Shown: positions 55,487-64,000, counted from the first letter of the stretch. The stretch: 64,000 nt of DNA from Paracoccaceae bacterium (GCA_022823605.1 JAJEHS010000001.1:1-64000); one strand, 5' to 3'. Notes: generated by a model not told the origin, from the letters alone. Program-made: numbers and translations.

Positions 55487-55703
55487 ACGAACGAATGTCT
55501 ATAACTGAAAAAACATTATTATTCTCTTGTCACCAAATTAATTGCAGGTAAAAAAAATAACCAGGGCGAATCTTGCATGAAACAAGCCGTCAACGTTTGT
55601 ATCTGATTGTATTTTTTAACCCTTTGGTTAAATTTGTCATTGGTTTCAATCGATCAATGCAAATCCTATTATTCCTTGTTTAACAAATTTGAAGGGACTC
55701 CTG

Positions 55704-56393
55704 ATGCCAATAAAAGTATGTGCTTTTGATGCCTATGGTACTTTGTTTGATTTATCTTCGGCAGCAAGAATAGCCCTAGAGGATTATGACAAGAAGTCAG
55801 GAATGAACATTAGCCGGACCGTCGCCGAAAATTGGCGCTTGAAGCAGCTCCAATACACTTGGATAAGAGCCATTACCGGGGAACATACTGACTTTTGGAA
55901 TGTTACCTGCGAGAGCCTGGATTGGGCATTGGAGAAATCCAATCTTCATAATGACGGGCAATTAAGGTCCAGACTGCTTGAACTTTACAAGGAATTGGAA
56001 GTTTATCCTGAAGTGCCTGAGATACTGGCAAAACTGAAAGAATTGCCACTCCCTGCAGTTATATTGTCAAACGGATCTCCTGCCATGCTGCAATCGGCAA
56101 TTGACGCTTCAGGAATTGGTGATTATCTGGAGATGCAGTTGAGTGTCGAGGAGGTCGGAATATTCAAACCAGCCTCCCGAGTATATGAATTGGTGTTGAA
56201 ACATTACAATTGTCAGGCCGAGGAAGTATTGTTCGTTTCTTCAAATGGGTGGGATGCAGCAGCTGCAAAGGGATTTGGGTTTTTGTCGGCTTGGGCCAAC
56301 CGATTGAATGATCCCGTTGACCGTTTTCCCTGGACCCCTGATTTTATCTTGTCATCCCTGGTGAAAATACCTTCTCTGGCCAAAAAACTATGA
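55704..56393 (+). CDS. Haloacid dehalogenase type II family hydrolase
   Basis: 229 residues from ATG 55704 (TTG 55689 is also in frame). The L-2-haloacid-dehalogenase branch motifs are present: nucleophile Asp in CAFDAYGTLFD, WRLKQLQYTWIR, DFWNVTCESL, ILSNGSPAMLQSA and FKPASRVYELVLKHY, then FVSSNGWDAAAAKGFGFLSAWANR. In characterised members the Asp displaces halide from 2-haloalkanoic acids; many genomic copies have unknown true substrates. It overlaps the alpha/beta hydrolase gene by four bases, so the two form an operon. The proximity to a halogenase-containing RiPP cluster 10 kb away is notable but may be coincidence. Confidence 0.9.
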   Translation: MPIKVCAFDAYGTLFDLSSAARIALEDYDKKSGMNISRTVAENWRLKQLQYTWIRAITGEHTDFWNVTCESLDWALEKSNLHNDGQLRSRLLELYKELEVYPEVPEILAKLKELPLPAVILSNGSPAMLQSAIDASGIGDYLEMQLSVEEVGIFKPASRVYELVLKHYNCQAEEVLFVSSNGWDAAAAKGFGFLSAWANRLNDPVDRFPWTPDFILSSLVKIPSLAKKL

Positions 56394-57229
56394 CTTCATA
56401 TTACCAATCAAGCGATGGACTCCGTTTGTCCTATACAATTAAGGGAAACAAAGATGGCTTGCCTGTCCTGTGCCTTCCCGGAGTTACTCGCAATTCATCC
56501 GATTTCAATTATCTTGCCCAAAACATTAGGAAATATGCCCTAATCTGTCCGGATTATCGGGGAAGGGGTCAATCGGAATGGGACAGTAATCCTGATAACT
56601 ACAATGCCCTTGTCGAGGCAAGAGATATTCTGATTCTAATGGATATGCTGGAAATTTCCTCTGCTCCCATAATCGGAACTTCACGTGGAGGTATGATTGC
56701 CATAGTCATGGCCAATCTGGATGCTTCCAGAATCGCTGGGATCATGTTCAATGATATTGGCCCAGTTATCGACAAGTCTGGATTGATACGAATACTGGAA
56801 TATATCGGCCGTAATCCTTCTGCCAAAACCATTCCTGAAGCAGCCGAGAATTTACAAAAGTTCAACTTGGGATTCGATGATGTTCCCCAAGAACGATGGC
56901 TGGAAGAAGCACAAAAACATTATCTGACAACAACGAGTGGTCTTAAAATCAACTATGATCCAAAATTGCGAATTGGATTCAAGCAATATCTGAATACCGG
57001 CAAGTTGGAACTATGGGAGGAATTCGGTATCCTGAAATCACTTCCCTTTGGAGTAATCAGGGGAGTGAACTCGGATATTCTTTCCCTGGAAACAGTTCAA
57101 CGGATGGAAGAATTGTTTCCACACGGGGTGTATGCCGAAGTTCCTGAGCGAGGACATGTACCCTTTCTTGATGAAAGGGAATGCCTTGATGTGATCAACA
57201 CGTTTTTAAAGCAAACTACCTCCCGATAA
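56390..57229 (+). CDS. Alpha/beta hydrolase
   Basis: 279 residues, start ATG overlapping the preceding stop. Oxyanion-hole region LCLPGVTRNSSDF, nucleophile elbow GTSRGGM (Ser at about residue 99), and a C-terminal His in ERGHVPFLDE (about 259), with Asp likely in GVNSDILS. This is the standard Ser-Asp-His hydrolase of the 3-oxoadipate-lactonase/haloalkane-related group. The small cap is helical. It is cotranscribed with the haloacid dehalogenase, suggesting the two act in one catabolic or detoxifying pathway. The ester, lactone or halo substrate is not determined. Confidence 0.88.
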   Translation: MTSYYQSSDGLRLSYTIKGNKDGLPVLCLPGVTRNSSDFNYLAQNIRKYALICPDYRGRGQSEWDSNPDNYNALVEARDILILMDMLEISSAPIIGTSRGGMIAIVMANLDASRIAGIMFNDIGPVIDKSGLIRILEYIGRNPSAKTIPEAAENLQKFNLGFDDVPQERWLEEAQKHYLTTTSGLKINYDPKLRIGFKQYLNTGKLELWEEFGILKSLPFGVIRGVNSDILSLETVQRMEELFPHGVYAEVPERGHVPFLDERECLDVINTFLKQTTSR

Positions 57230-57239
57230 TCCTTATGAT

Positions 57240-59723
57240 TCATGATCTCAGTTCTTGATTCCGTGGATCAAATGGACTGTCATTGGTAACGATTGCATCC
57301 CACAATTTATCAAGAATCTTAACCTGCATTTTGGTACCGGGCACCGTTAACTCGGCCTTGGTATATCCAAGACCGATGGAGCGGTTGAATTGTACAGACC
57401 AGCCTCCCGAGGTCAGTCTGCCTACAACCTTTCCCTCATGGTACAGGGCTTCCCGTCCCCAGGGTATGGAATCGTCTGGCCCATCAATCAGAAAGGTTGC
57501 ACATTTGGACCTGATCCCTGTTTCCAGCATGCTGTCCTTACCGTAAAAATCCTTGTTGAAATCTACAAATCTTTCCAATCCCCCTTCCAGCGGAGTGGCA
57601 TCCCGACCCAATTCATTACCAAAGGCCTTGTAGCTTTTTTCCAATCTAAGCCAATTCTGGGCCCTGGCTCCAAACAATTTCATTCCATGTTTGTTACCTG
57701 TAGTCTCAAGTAGGTCAAAGAGATAATTCTGCATTTCGATGGGATGATGCAACTCCCATCCCAACGATCCCGTATAGGATACCCGCAAGGCCCTGACAGG
57801 ACACATCCCGAGTTCAATGTCCCTATGGGTCAACCAGGGAAACCTGTCATTTTCCAGAACTGTTTCCGGTTCAACATCACGGACTATTTGAGATAACATT
57901 TTTCTGGAATCGGGACCTGCAACAACGAACACTCCCCATTGACTGGTAATGTCATGTATCTCCACATGGTCATATTCATCTTCCCATTTCCTGGCAGCCC
58001 TTCGCAGGTAATCACCATCATAAGCCGCCCAGGCACCGGCAGAAATTAGATAATATTCGTCCTTGTCCAAGCGGACAATGGTATATTCGGACCTTGTCGT
58101 ACCCTTTTCCGTCAGCGCATAGGTCAGGTTAACCCGTCCAACTTTCGGCAGTTTGTTACAGGTGAACCAGTCCAGAAACTCGGTAGCACTCGGGCCCCTT
58201 ACCAAATGTTTGGCAAATGCCGAGGCATCGAACAGACCTACCTGATTACGTACAGCCTTGGCCTCTTCTATGGCAAAGGGTACCCATCCTCCCTTGCGGA
58301 AAGATCGAGATGCCTTGTCATCAAACCCTACCGGAGCAAAATAATTGGGTCTTTCCCAGCCATTGACCTGACCGAATTGTGCTCCCCTTTCCTTCATTCG
58401 GTCATAGCAGGGCGTAGTTTTCAAAGGGCGACAGGCCTCACGTTCCTCATCAGGATGGTGCAGAATGTAGACATGTTCATAACACTCCTCGTTTTTCCGC
58501 ATGGAATATTCGGTTGTGACCCAATCGCCATATCGTTTCGGGTCAAGTGAGGCCATGTCTATTTCCGCTTCACCTTCAACGATCATCTGTGCCAGGTAAT
58601 ACCCCGTTCCCCCAGCAGCGGTAATGCCAAAGGAAAATCCTTCTGCCAGCCACATATTCCTCATGCCGGGTGCTGGTCCAACCAGGGGGTTGCCATCCGG
58701 AGTGTAACAGATTGGGCCGTTGAAATCATCTTTCAAACCCACCGTTTCCGTTGTTGGAATTCGATGTATCATGGACTCATATTCAACCTCGATACGGTCC
58801 AGATCAAGTTCAAACAGGTCTGCTCGAAAACTGTCGGGAACATTATGTTCAAATCGGGCTGGTGCTCCCTTTTCGTATGGACCAAGAATCCACCCTCCCC
58901 TTTCCTCTCTCACATACCATTTGGCATCTGCATCCCGTAGTACCGGATGTTCGGGATTGGATTTACGCCATTCAACCAGTTCGGGGTCGGGTTCGGTAAC
59001 AATATATTGGTGCTCCACGGGTATGGCAGGGATTTTTATACCCAATTGCTGGGCTGTCACCTGAGCATAATTACCTGTTGCAGTGATGACATGATTGGCT
59101 CTTACTCTGAACCTTTCATCTGACTTAACCAGATTGCCACCCTTTTCTTCCAGAAAGTATCCCTGGACCAACCAGTCTCCTCCAGTCCAAGTATAGGAAT
59201 CAACCTGATACTTGGTTTCAATTTCAACCCCTCTCATGCGGGCACCCTTGGCCATGGCCTGGGTAACATCTGCCGGGTTTATGTAACCATCAGTAGGATG
59301 GTACAGTGCTCCTTTCAGATCATCGGTTCTTACCAGGGGATACCGTTCACCTATTTGTTTTGGTGTCAACCATTCATATGGTATACCTACGGTCTCGGCG
59401 GTGGTCGCATAGAGCATGAATTCATCCATTCGATCCTGCGATTGGGCCATTCTGAGATTGCCTACAACCGAAAAACCCGGATTCAATCCGGTTTCGGCCT
59501 CAAGTTCCTTGTAAAACCTTACCGAATAATCATGGATATGACTTGTTGCATAACTCATGTTGAATAGAGGTAACAAGCCAGCAGCATGCCAGGTGGAACC
59601 GGACGTTAAAGCGTCCCTTTCCAAAAGTAGAATGTCTTCCCATCCTGCCTTTGCAAGATGGTAGGCTATTGAGGTACCTACCGCACCGCCCCCGACTACT
59701 AATGCCCTTACATGTGACTTCAT
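57240..59723 (-). CDS. FAD-dependent dimethylglycine/sarcosine dehydrogenase-like protein with GcvT half
   Basis: 827 residues from the ATG at 59723, preceded by AAAGGG; a TTG five codons earlier is in frame. The N-terminal DAO domain has ALVVGGGAVGTSIAYHLAKAGW (FAD-binding) and SGSTWHAAGLLP, where the His covalently holds FAD in family members. A connecting FAO_M region (about 380-440) leads to the folate-binding GcvT domains (about 440-800), with RVNLTYALTEKGTTRSEYTI and SYTGSLGWELHHP. It should demethylate dimethylglycine, sarcosine or a related N-methyl amine and pass the carbon to tetrahydrofolate. Transcribed alone and convergent with the hydrolase gene. Confidence 0.9.
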   Translation of the reverse strand: MKSHVRALVVGGGAVGTSIAYHLAKAGWEDILLLERDALTSGSTWHAAGLLPLFNMSYATSHIHDYSVRFYKELEAETGLNPGFSVVGNLRMAQSQDRMDEFMLYATTAETVGIPYEWLTPKQIGERYPLVRTDDLKGALYHPTDGYINPADVTQAMAKGARMRGVEIETKYQVDSYTWTGGDWLVQGYFLEEKGGNLVKSDERFRVRANHVITATGNYAQVTAQQLGIKIPAIPVEHQYIVTEPDPELVEWRKSNPEHPVLRDADAKWYVREERGGWILGPYEKGAPARFEHNVPDSFRADLFELDLDRIEVEYESMIHRIPTTETVGLKDDFNGPICYTPDGNPLVGPAPGMRNMWLAEGFSFGITAAGGTGYYLAQMIVEGEAEIDMASLDPKRYGDWVTTEYSMRKNEECYEHVYILHHPDEEREACRPLKTTPCYDRMKERGAQFGQVNGWERPNYFAPVGFDDKASRSFRKGGWVPFAIEEAKAVRNQVGLFDASAFAKHLVRGPSATEFLDWFTCNKLPKVGRVNLTYALTEKGTTRSEYTIVRLDKDEYYLISAGAWAAYDGDYLRRAARKWEDEYDHVEIHDITSQWGVFVVAGPDSRKMLSQIVRDVEPETVLENDRFPWLTHRDIELGMCPVRALRVSYTGSLGWELHHPIEMQNYLFDLLETTGNKHGMKLFGARAQNWLRLEKSYKAFGNELGRDATPLEGGLERFVDFNKDFYGKDSMLETGIRSKCATFLIDGPDDSIPWGREALYHEGKVVGRLTSGGWSVQFNRSIGLGYTKAELTVPGTKMQVKILDKLWDAIVTNDSPFDPRNQELRS

Positions 59724-59977
59724 GAATAACCCTTTCAAAATAACGGTTCAAATTTCGTGTTCTCAAATAACATTTACCACTCGGTTATGAAACTTCCGAT
59801 CATTTATTTTGCCCACGAGCAATTTCTTGTGGATAAAATTTCATTCCTTTGGATTAGGGTCCAGAAACCATGCCATGATCAAGACTGAATCATTTCCTGA
59901 AAAAGATGAATCAGAGCTACAATTGCTTTTTGGTTCATGAAATATTTTCTTCATCCTTTAAACTCTGGCTTCATTCT

Positions 59978-61261
59978 TCACTTATTTCTGCTGTCGTATC
60001 CCTCAAAAATAAAGTCATTCAAAAAAAATCTCTGTTGGAAAAGGTTTCTATCAACTTCTGTTAATTCCGCTTCATTACAGATTTCTTCCCAATTTTCTTG
60101 AATTATTGATATCTGTTCGTCAATTATTCCTTTAGCTTCTTGGTCATTGAGTAAAAAATTTGATGCAGTCGCAAGGCAGGTAGCAAGGGTACTTGATCGA
60201 TTATTCCCTACAATCAACATGGCTTGGCTTGCCGTATTTCCGGCACGGGCTTGCGGGCATATGTCAAAAGCTGGTGTCAAGACCAGATGTTCTCCGTTCC
60301 AGAAACTAGCATGATTGCGTGCGTGGTCGTCAGTGTTGCCACACAAAATATTGAACACAAGCCGTCCAAATAACTCCCTTAGCGTTTTTTTTGGTGCAGT
60401 AAAACGATGCCGAATTATTTCAGCCAATTCTTCATAACTCGCATAGCGTGCCAACATTTCATCCAGTCCGAACAACGTTAAGGCTGAGACCACGGCTTTA
60501 CGTGTCCATTCATTTCCCATTTTTGCCCTGTCAAATCGTTCAACTAGAAGAACATCCTTGCCGGCAATATGTTTGAGATGAACGGGAGCAACGTCAAGAC
60601 CTACTCTAGTGGCCAACCGCATGGCAACAAATTCTGCTTTAACAATGTTGAACGTATCAGTTGATGACGAAAATTTTGCGATCATCTTTGTATTTTCGTC
60701 TTCAATCATTGCCTTTGGTCGGGCTCCACCCAGCGAAGTGCCATGAAATAAAGCCTGATCCAAGTCCGAGGTAAGAGGAATGCCCTTTTCGACTTTCTCA
60801 GCTGCACTAAGCAGTTCTTCTATCGGAGCTGTTTGATTTTCTCGTGGAACATACTCGGAAGGAGATAGTTGAAAATCCAATGCACCAAATCGATCAGAAT
60901 GAGAAACTACAAGATAGGTCATTTCATGAAGTTCAGAAGTGTCAACATTTATTCCCTTGTATCCGAATAAACGATTTAAGATTACCCGACGACCCCATGC
61001 ATCTGGAGAAGCATCACGCAGGCTATTAGGCATGTTCAATCCAGTGTGAGGTGACAAAATGCCCTTTTCTAATGGCAATTCAGGGAGATATATTGGTATG
61101 CTGTCACTCCGATTCAGATAACTCTGCCCGTAGTTGAATAATAACTGCTCACCAGATCTTTCAATACGGCCTGCCACCACAGGTTTTGTCTCGTTTGGGA
61201 GCCAGATCCAAACATAGGCAACCCTTGGGGTAATATTTTCGCTATTTTCAGAAATTGTCAT
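59978..61261 (-). CDS. hipA: HipA-type serine/threonine kinase toxin
   Basis: 427 residues. N-terminal HipA domain with LRDASPDAWGRRVILNRL, then the kinase part: GTSLGGARPKAMI (the P-loop-like Gly motif, about residue 165-177), VERFDRAK, catalytic Asp in NILCGNTDDHARNHAS and the metal-binding LTPAFDICP (DFG-like). Relatives phosphorylate glutamyl-tRNA synthetase or other aminoacyl-tRNA synthetases and induce growth arrest. It overlaps the upstream hipB-like gene by 14 bases. All catalytic motifs are intact, so the toxin is probably active unless restrained. The symbol is given by family; it belongs to the longer HipA subclass. Confidence 0.9.
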   Translation of the reverse strand: MTISENSENITPRVAYVWIWLPNETKPVVAGRIERSGEQLLFNYGQSYLNRSDSIPIYLPELPLEKGILSPHTGLNMPNSLRDASPDAWGRRVILNRLFGYKGINVDTSELHEMTYLVVSHSDRFGALDFQLSPSEYVPRENQTAPIEELLSAAEKVEKGIPLTSDLDQALFHGTSLGGARPKAMIEDENTKMIAKFSSSTDTFNIVKAEFVAMRLATRVGLDVAPVHLKHIAGKDVLLVERFDRAKMGNEWTRKAVVSALTLFGLDEMLARYASYEELAEIIRHRFTAPKKTLRELFGRLVFNILCGNTDDHARNHASFWNGEHLVLTPAFDICPQARAGNTASQAMLIVGNNRSSTLATCLATASNFLLNDQEAKGIIDEQISIIQENWEEICNEAELTEVDRNLFQQRFFLNDFIFEGYDSRNK

Positions 61262-61583
61262 TTATTTTTCTCTTTTTCTTGCGAACAGATTTTAATAGTA
61301 CAAGTTTGTTACGTTCTATTGAAAGGTGGCGTTTCAGATTCGAAGGTTCTGTTTCAAACAATTCCAATCCAACAATAACAGCCACTTCAAAAGCCACACC
61401 TATGGAAGTTCCCATATTTCCGCTTTCAATGCGCTGCACCAGACCACGTGATATACCAGCACGTTCAGCAACTTCTGAGATTGTAATGTTTCGTTCAATG
61501 CGTGTACTTCGAATCATCAGTCCGAGGAGCTGAACGGTATCGCGGGCATAGTGGGAATAGCTTCTGAATTTGGGTTTTGTCAT
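61248..61583 (-). CDS. hipB: HipB-like XRE antitoxin/repressor
   Basis: 111 residues. Helix-turn-helix of the Cro/C1 type: LLGLMIRSTRIERNITISEVAERAGISRGLVQRIESGNMGTSIGVAFEVAVIVGLELF (recognition helix around SRGLVQRIESG). The basic C-terminal tail (KSVRKKKRKIN) is short. In HipBA systems the antitoxin represses the operon and sequesters the kinase. It precedes hipA with an overlap that would keep their ratio fixed, and two long operator-like repeats lie directly upstream (61591-61640 and 61684-61732). Confidence 0.9.
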   Translation of the reverse strand: MTKPKFRSYSHYARDTVQLLGLMIRSTRIERNITISEVAERAGISRGLVQRIESGNMGTSIGVAFEVAVIVGLELFETEPSNLKRHLSIERNKLVLLKSVRKKKRKINDNF

Positions 61584-61590
61584 CCTCTCT

Positions 61591-61640
61591 TTGCTCCATT
61601 AATAGATCACTTAGCAATATCTTGCTTTATTAATGGTTCA
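61591..61640. repeat. Operator-like repeat 1 upstream of hipBA
   Basis: First of two about 50-bp direct repeats. It starts TTGCTCCATTAATA and ends TATTAATGG; CCATTAATA (61596-61604) and TATTAATGG (61628-61636) form a perfect inverted pair 23 bases apart. It lies eight bases before hipB and is a good candidate operator for HipB. Confidence 0.75.
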
Positions 61641-61683
61641 ATTTAGGATAATTTAAGTTGATTTCAAGTAGAAGCTAATTGAT

Positions 61684-61732
61684 TTGCTCCATTAATAAAT
61701 CACTTAGAGATATCTTGCCTTAATAATGAACC
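61684..61732. repeat. Operator-like repeat 2 upstream of hipBA
   Basis: Second direct copy, 93 bases from the first: it shares TTGCTCCATTAATA, ATCACTTAG and TATCTTGC with repeat 1 at the same spacing, with few substitutions. Its right inverted arm is imperfect. Two spaced copies suggest cooperative or looping repression of the toxin-antitoxin operon. Confidence 0.7.
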
Positions 61733-61788
61733 AATTATCTAGTGAAATAAAAGGTTGAGCATCGTAGTCACAAATTCGGACTTCGCAT

Positions 61789-62748
61789 TTAATAATGCAA
61801 TTGCAACAAACCTTCATTTGTAACTGACAAGGGGATAGGGTCACTGATTTCACCAATAAATTGGCCATTTCTATCCTTGTCAAGGAAACCTATAAACAGA
61901 AACTCGTCATCAGACCTAACTATTTTGCCTGAATATCTTTCACACGGATCATCACCATCCAGAAATGCCCCGGGAGCAATGCTCCAAGGTCCCAAGGGAC
62001 TTTTACTCATGAGGTAATGTGTGCCCGAAACCTCCTGTTGGCCGTAGGAAATTTTATATTCCTCTGACCAATGGATTTTCATGGTTGTAAACAGGCAATA
62101 CCAATTTCCGTTTATTTCTAGCACCTGAGGCACCTCAAGTTGTCCAAATCCTCCAGCAAAGGTCGGAGGCAAGTGTTCCCAATCATAAAGATTGCTGGAT
62201 TTGGCCAATCCTATGGCTCCACCTTCGTTTGTTTCCCTTGTTCCTGATACCCTGGCTGTATAGTACATGAGCCATCCACTACCGTGAGGATTCTTGATTA
62301 CATGAGGATCCCGCATTGCCCTGTCGTGCCACCATCCGGGAGTATATTCCTCATAATATTTCGGGTTTATATCAAGTGCCAGCCCATTTCCAGCCCGATT
62401 CCAACTATGTAAATCCTTGCTGGTTGCATGACCGATTCTTTGCTTAATACCATTTTCAGCCCTTGAGGTCCCTGTATAGAACAAATGCCAATTTGTACCC
62501 TCTTGTACGACTGAACCGGTCCAAGTCGTATAATCATCCCATGAAGGATCAATGGAAGGTCTGAAACATTCTCCCAAATCTTCCCACTGATACAAATCGC
62601 TTGATATGGCATGACCAATTGATACATTCCAATGTCGAAGATCTGGTTCAATCAAAGATTTTGGAGCCATGAGATAATACATGTGCCAGTTATTGTTTTC
62701 CTTGGCAAACCAAAAATCCCAAACCCATTTATCCTGTATCGCAAACAT
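61789..62748 (-). CDS. Clan-J-like glycoside hydrolase (GH32/GH68-type beta-propeller)
   Basis: 319 residues, no signal peptide. A five-bladed propeller is suggested by repeated W-x-x-F/Y-Y-T strands. The three acidic residues of clan GH-J are placed as expected: Asp in WVWDFWFAKE near the N-terminus (nucleophile), Asp in RDPHVI (about residue 146, the RDP motif) and Glu in LEVPQVLE (about 209, acid/base). TWTGSV is a further family trait. It probably hydrolyses a fructoside or a similar furanoside in the cytoplasm. The assignment between GH32, GH68 and GH43-like families is not certain. It is divergent from the sugar-binding protein gene at 63154. Confidence 0.75.
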   Translation of the reverse strand: MFAIQDKWVWDFWFAKENNNWHMYYLMAPKSLIEPDLRHWNVSIGHAISSDLYQWEDLGECFRPSIDPSWDDYTTWTGSVVQEGTNWHLFYTGTSRAENGIKQRIGHATSKDLHSWNRAGNGLALDINPKYYEEYTPGWWHDRAMRDPHVIKNPHGSGWLMYYTARVSGTRETNEGGAIGLAKSSNLYDWEHLPPTFAGGFGQLEVPQVLEINGNWYCLFTTMKIHWSEEYKISYGQQEVSGTHYLMSKSPLGPWSIAPGAFLDGDDPCERYSGKIVRSDDEFLFIGFLDKDRNGQFIGEISDPIPLSVTNEGLLQLHY

Positions 62749-63153
62749 CCTTTCTCCATAAAACTTTCAACTTAAATTTTATAGGAATATTTTTATCTGA
62801 AATTTTATTCAACCATTCAGGACCCATCTTGGCTGGGTAATTTCTTTTGAATTTTTTGTCGTTGCTTGTCCCAATATCTGCCAAAAGATCAAATTACTAG
62901 ATTTTGAGGCAGAGCAATCCGTAAGAGCTGAATAGCTTGCTTGATGAGCAATTTGGGTAAATCGATTGCACAGTGTGAAAGATTGCTTGTCATTCGTTTC
63001 CAAAATCAACGTTAATTTATTGCTTAAACGCTTCTCGCTAGGCATTGCCAACCGTACACCAGCCCTGCAATTGTTCAAACCTTCATTTGCATAAACGACC
63101 TGAGTTAAATAAGATGGATTTTTTTCAAAAAGTAAATTGTAATGGAGATAAGA
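62749..63153. other. Divergent promoter region
   Basis: 405 bases between the glycosidase and the third sugar-binding-protein gene. It likely holds both promoters. A 159-codon frame on the minus strand (62809-63288) covers most of it but runs 135 bases into the binding-protein gene and resembles nothing, so I do not call it. Confidence 0.45.
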
Positions 63154-64000
63154 ATGAAGCAAATCGTAATTACGAAAATTATTGCATGCTTTTTCATATT
63201 CACCAGCAGTAGTGTTTTTGCTCAAACACAACTTTCCATGTGGTACCATGGAGCTGGTAATCATGTGGAAGGTGAAATTGTCCAGCAAATCATAGATGAC
63301 TTCAATGCCAGCCAGAGTGATTGGGTAGTTGCACTGGAATCGTTTCCCCAGGAATCCTATAACGATTCTGTAACTGCGGCCGCTTTGGCCGGGAACTTGC
63401 CTGATATCATTGACGTTGATGGTCCAATATTGCCAAATTGGGCTTGGGCAGGTTATATGGCCCCTCTCACGATCGATGAATCCAAACTGGATGGATTTCT
63501 TCCAGGTTCATTGGGAAGGTGGAATGGAGAGCTTTATGCTGTCGGTCTGTGGGATGCAGCCTGTGCCATTTTTGCCAGAAAATCTGTACTGGAAGCCAAT
63601 GGTATCAGAATTCCAACCCTTGATGCTCCCTGGAGTCATGAGGAATTTGATGCTGCGCTAGTAACCCTGCAGAATTCCGGTGATTTTGACTATGCCCTGG
63701 ATTTGGGAATGGCATGGACCGGTGAATGGTATCCCTATGCGTTTGGTCCTTTCCTGCAAAGTTTTGGAGGTGACATCATCGATGTCGAAGCCAATATGGC
63801 TGATGGTGCCCTGAACGGGGATGCCGGTCTTGCCTTTGGTGAATTCTGGCAATCACTATTTGCCAGGAATCTCGTACCGGGTACAAGCCAGGATGGTGCT
63901 GATAGGGAAACCGGATTCATCAACGGAAGTTATGCCCTGCAGTGGAATGGCAACTGGGCAGCCCTACCTGCTCTTGAGGCCTTTGGTGATGATATGCTCT
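63154..64000 (+). CDS. Periplasmic sugar-binding protein of a third ABC importer (3' cut by window end)
   Basis: At least 282 residues; no stop before the window end, which is why it is easy to overlook. ATG 63154 follows GGAGA at 63144-63148. A signal peptide (MKQIVITKIIACFFIFTSS, cleavage near VFAQ) leads to a family-1 solute-binding protein: LSMWYHGAGNHVEGE, AALAGNLPDIIDVDGPILP, VGLWDAACAIFARKSVLEANGIRIP and GSYALQWNGNWA are family landmarks. Permease and ATPase genes are expected just beyond the window. The divergent clan-J-like glycosidase suggests a fructoside or related oligosaccharide as ligand. Confidence 0.88.
   Translation, partial: MKQIVITKIIACFFIFTSSSVFAQTQLSMWYHGAGNHVEGEIVQQIIDDFNASQSDWVVALESFPQESYNDSVTAAALAGNLPDIIDVDGPILPNWAWAGYMAPLTIDESKLDGFLPGSLGRWNGELYAVGLWDAACAIFARKSVLEANGIRIPTLDAPWSHEEFDAALVTLQNSGDFDYALDLGMAWTGEWYPYAFGPFLQSFGGDIIDVEANMADGALNGDAGLAFGEFWQSLFARNLVPGTSQDGADRETGFINGSYALQWNGNWAALPALEAFGDDML

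Noticed and set aside
55704-57229. Self-resistance genes of the RiPP cluster
   Set aside because: As a feature call this rests only on distance of more than 2 kb and on unrelated genes in between; kept only as a low-interest finding.
62809-63288. 159-codon minus-strand frame upstream of the third binding-protein gene
   Set aside because: It overlaps the signal peptide and start of a well-supported binding protein by 135 bases and has no recognisable domain or ribosome-binding site.
1-64000. CRISPR arrays, tRNA or rRNA genes and insertion sequences
   Set aside because: I saw no regularly spaced repeats, no cloverleaf-like sequence and no transposase frame anywhere in the window; weak tRNA-like folds could still have been missed by eye.

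Overview
The window reads as chromosomal DNA of a Gram-negative bacterium, most likely an alphaproteobacterium of moderately low G+C (judged by eye). Supporting signs are a Porin_4-like outer-membrane porin, a fabA-fabB-fabI cluster, a dimethylglycine/sarcosine dehydrogenase-like protein with a GcvT half, a type II haloacid dehalogenase, the ATP-grasp/alpha-E/transglutaminase trio and several MalFGK-type sugar importers. There is no rRNA, tRNA, CRISPR array or recognisable insertion sequence, so the taxonomy is inference.

Layout. 1-250: frameshifted remnant of a HepT-like gene. 0.8-1.9 kb: porin with a terminator. 2.7-16.2 kb: carbohydrate region with two Gfo/Idh/MocA dehydrogenases, a 2-hydroxyacid dehydrogenase, two GH4 glycosidases, a GH2 glycosidase and a complete ABC sugar importer. 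16.4-19.9 kb: circularly permuted ATP-grasp, alpha-E and transglutaminase-like trio. 20-21.3 kb: DUF4143-type AAA ATPase. 21.4-30.1 kb: IlvD/Edd dehydratase and a second ABC sugar importer with a divergent ATPase, followed by a SRPBCC protein, a helical-repeat protein and a FAD amine oxidase. 30.1-33.9 kb: DNA glycosylase Tag, fabA-fabB-fabI and a VOC protein. 34.2-37.6 kb: XRE/AbiEii-like pair and an NCS2 permease with an added C-terminal regulatory-looking domain.

38.0-53.4 kb is the most unusual part: a ribosomal-peptide (RiPP) cluster of the TOMM/NHLP class that matches no characterised pathway I know. It encodes (i) an AlkB-type di-iron membrane hydroxylase fused to a GlnE-like nucleotidyltransferase-like region; (ii) a fused ThiF-like/YcaO cyclodehydratase; (iii) an unassigned 369-residue protein; (iv) on the opposite strand, with its own good sigma70-type promoter and Shine-Dalgarno, an 82-residue precursor with a nitrile-hydratase-type leader and the extremely short predicted core Leu-Cys-Cys-Cys-Trp; (v) a flavin-dependent tryptophan-halogenase-family enzyme; (vi) a minimal HlyD-like protein and the two NHLM-type ABC proteins, one with a C39 leader peptidase; (vii) a protein in which the same leader domain is fused to a terpene-cyclase/prenyltransferase-like toroid. 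The simplest model is cyclisation of the cysteines to thiazolines, halogenation of the tryptophan, further oxidation, cleavage after Ala-Gly and export, giving a small halogenated azoline peptide. The tailoring order and product are inference.

53.7-64 kb: a PhyH-type dioxygenase, a DUF3883 protein, a haloacid dehalogenase with an alpha/beta hydrolase, the FAD/GcvT dehydrogenase, a hipBA toxin-antitoxin locus with duplicated operator-like repeats, a clan-J-like glycoside hydrolase and the start of a third sugar-binding protein that runs off the window.
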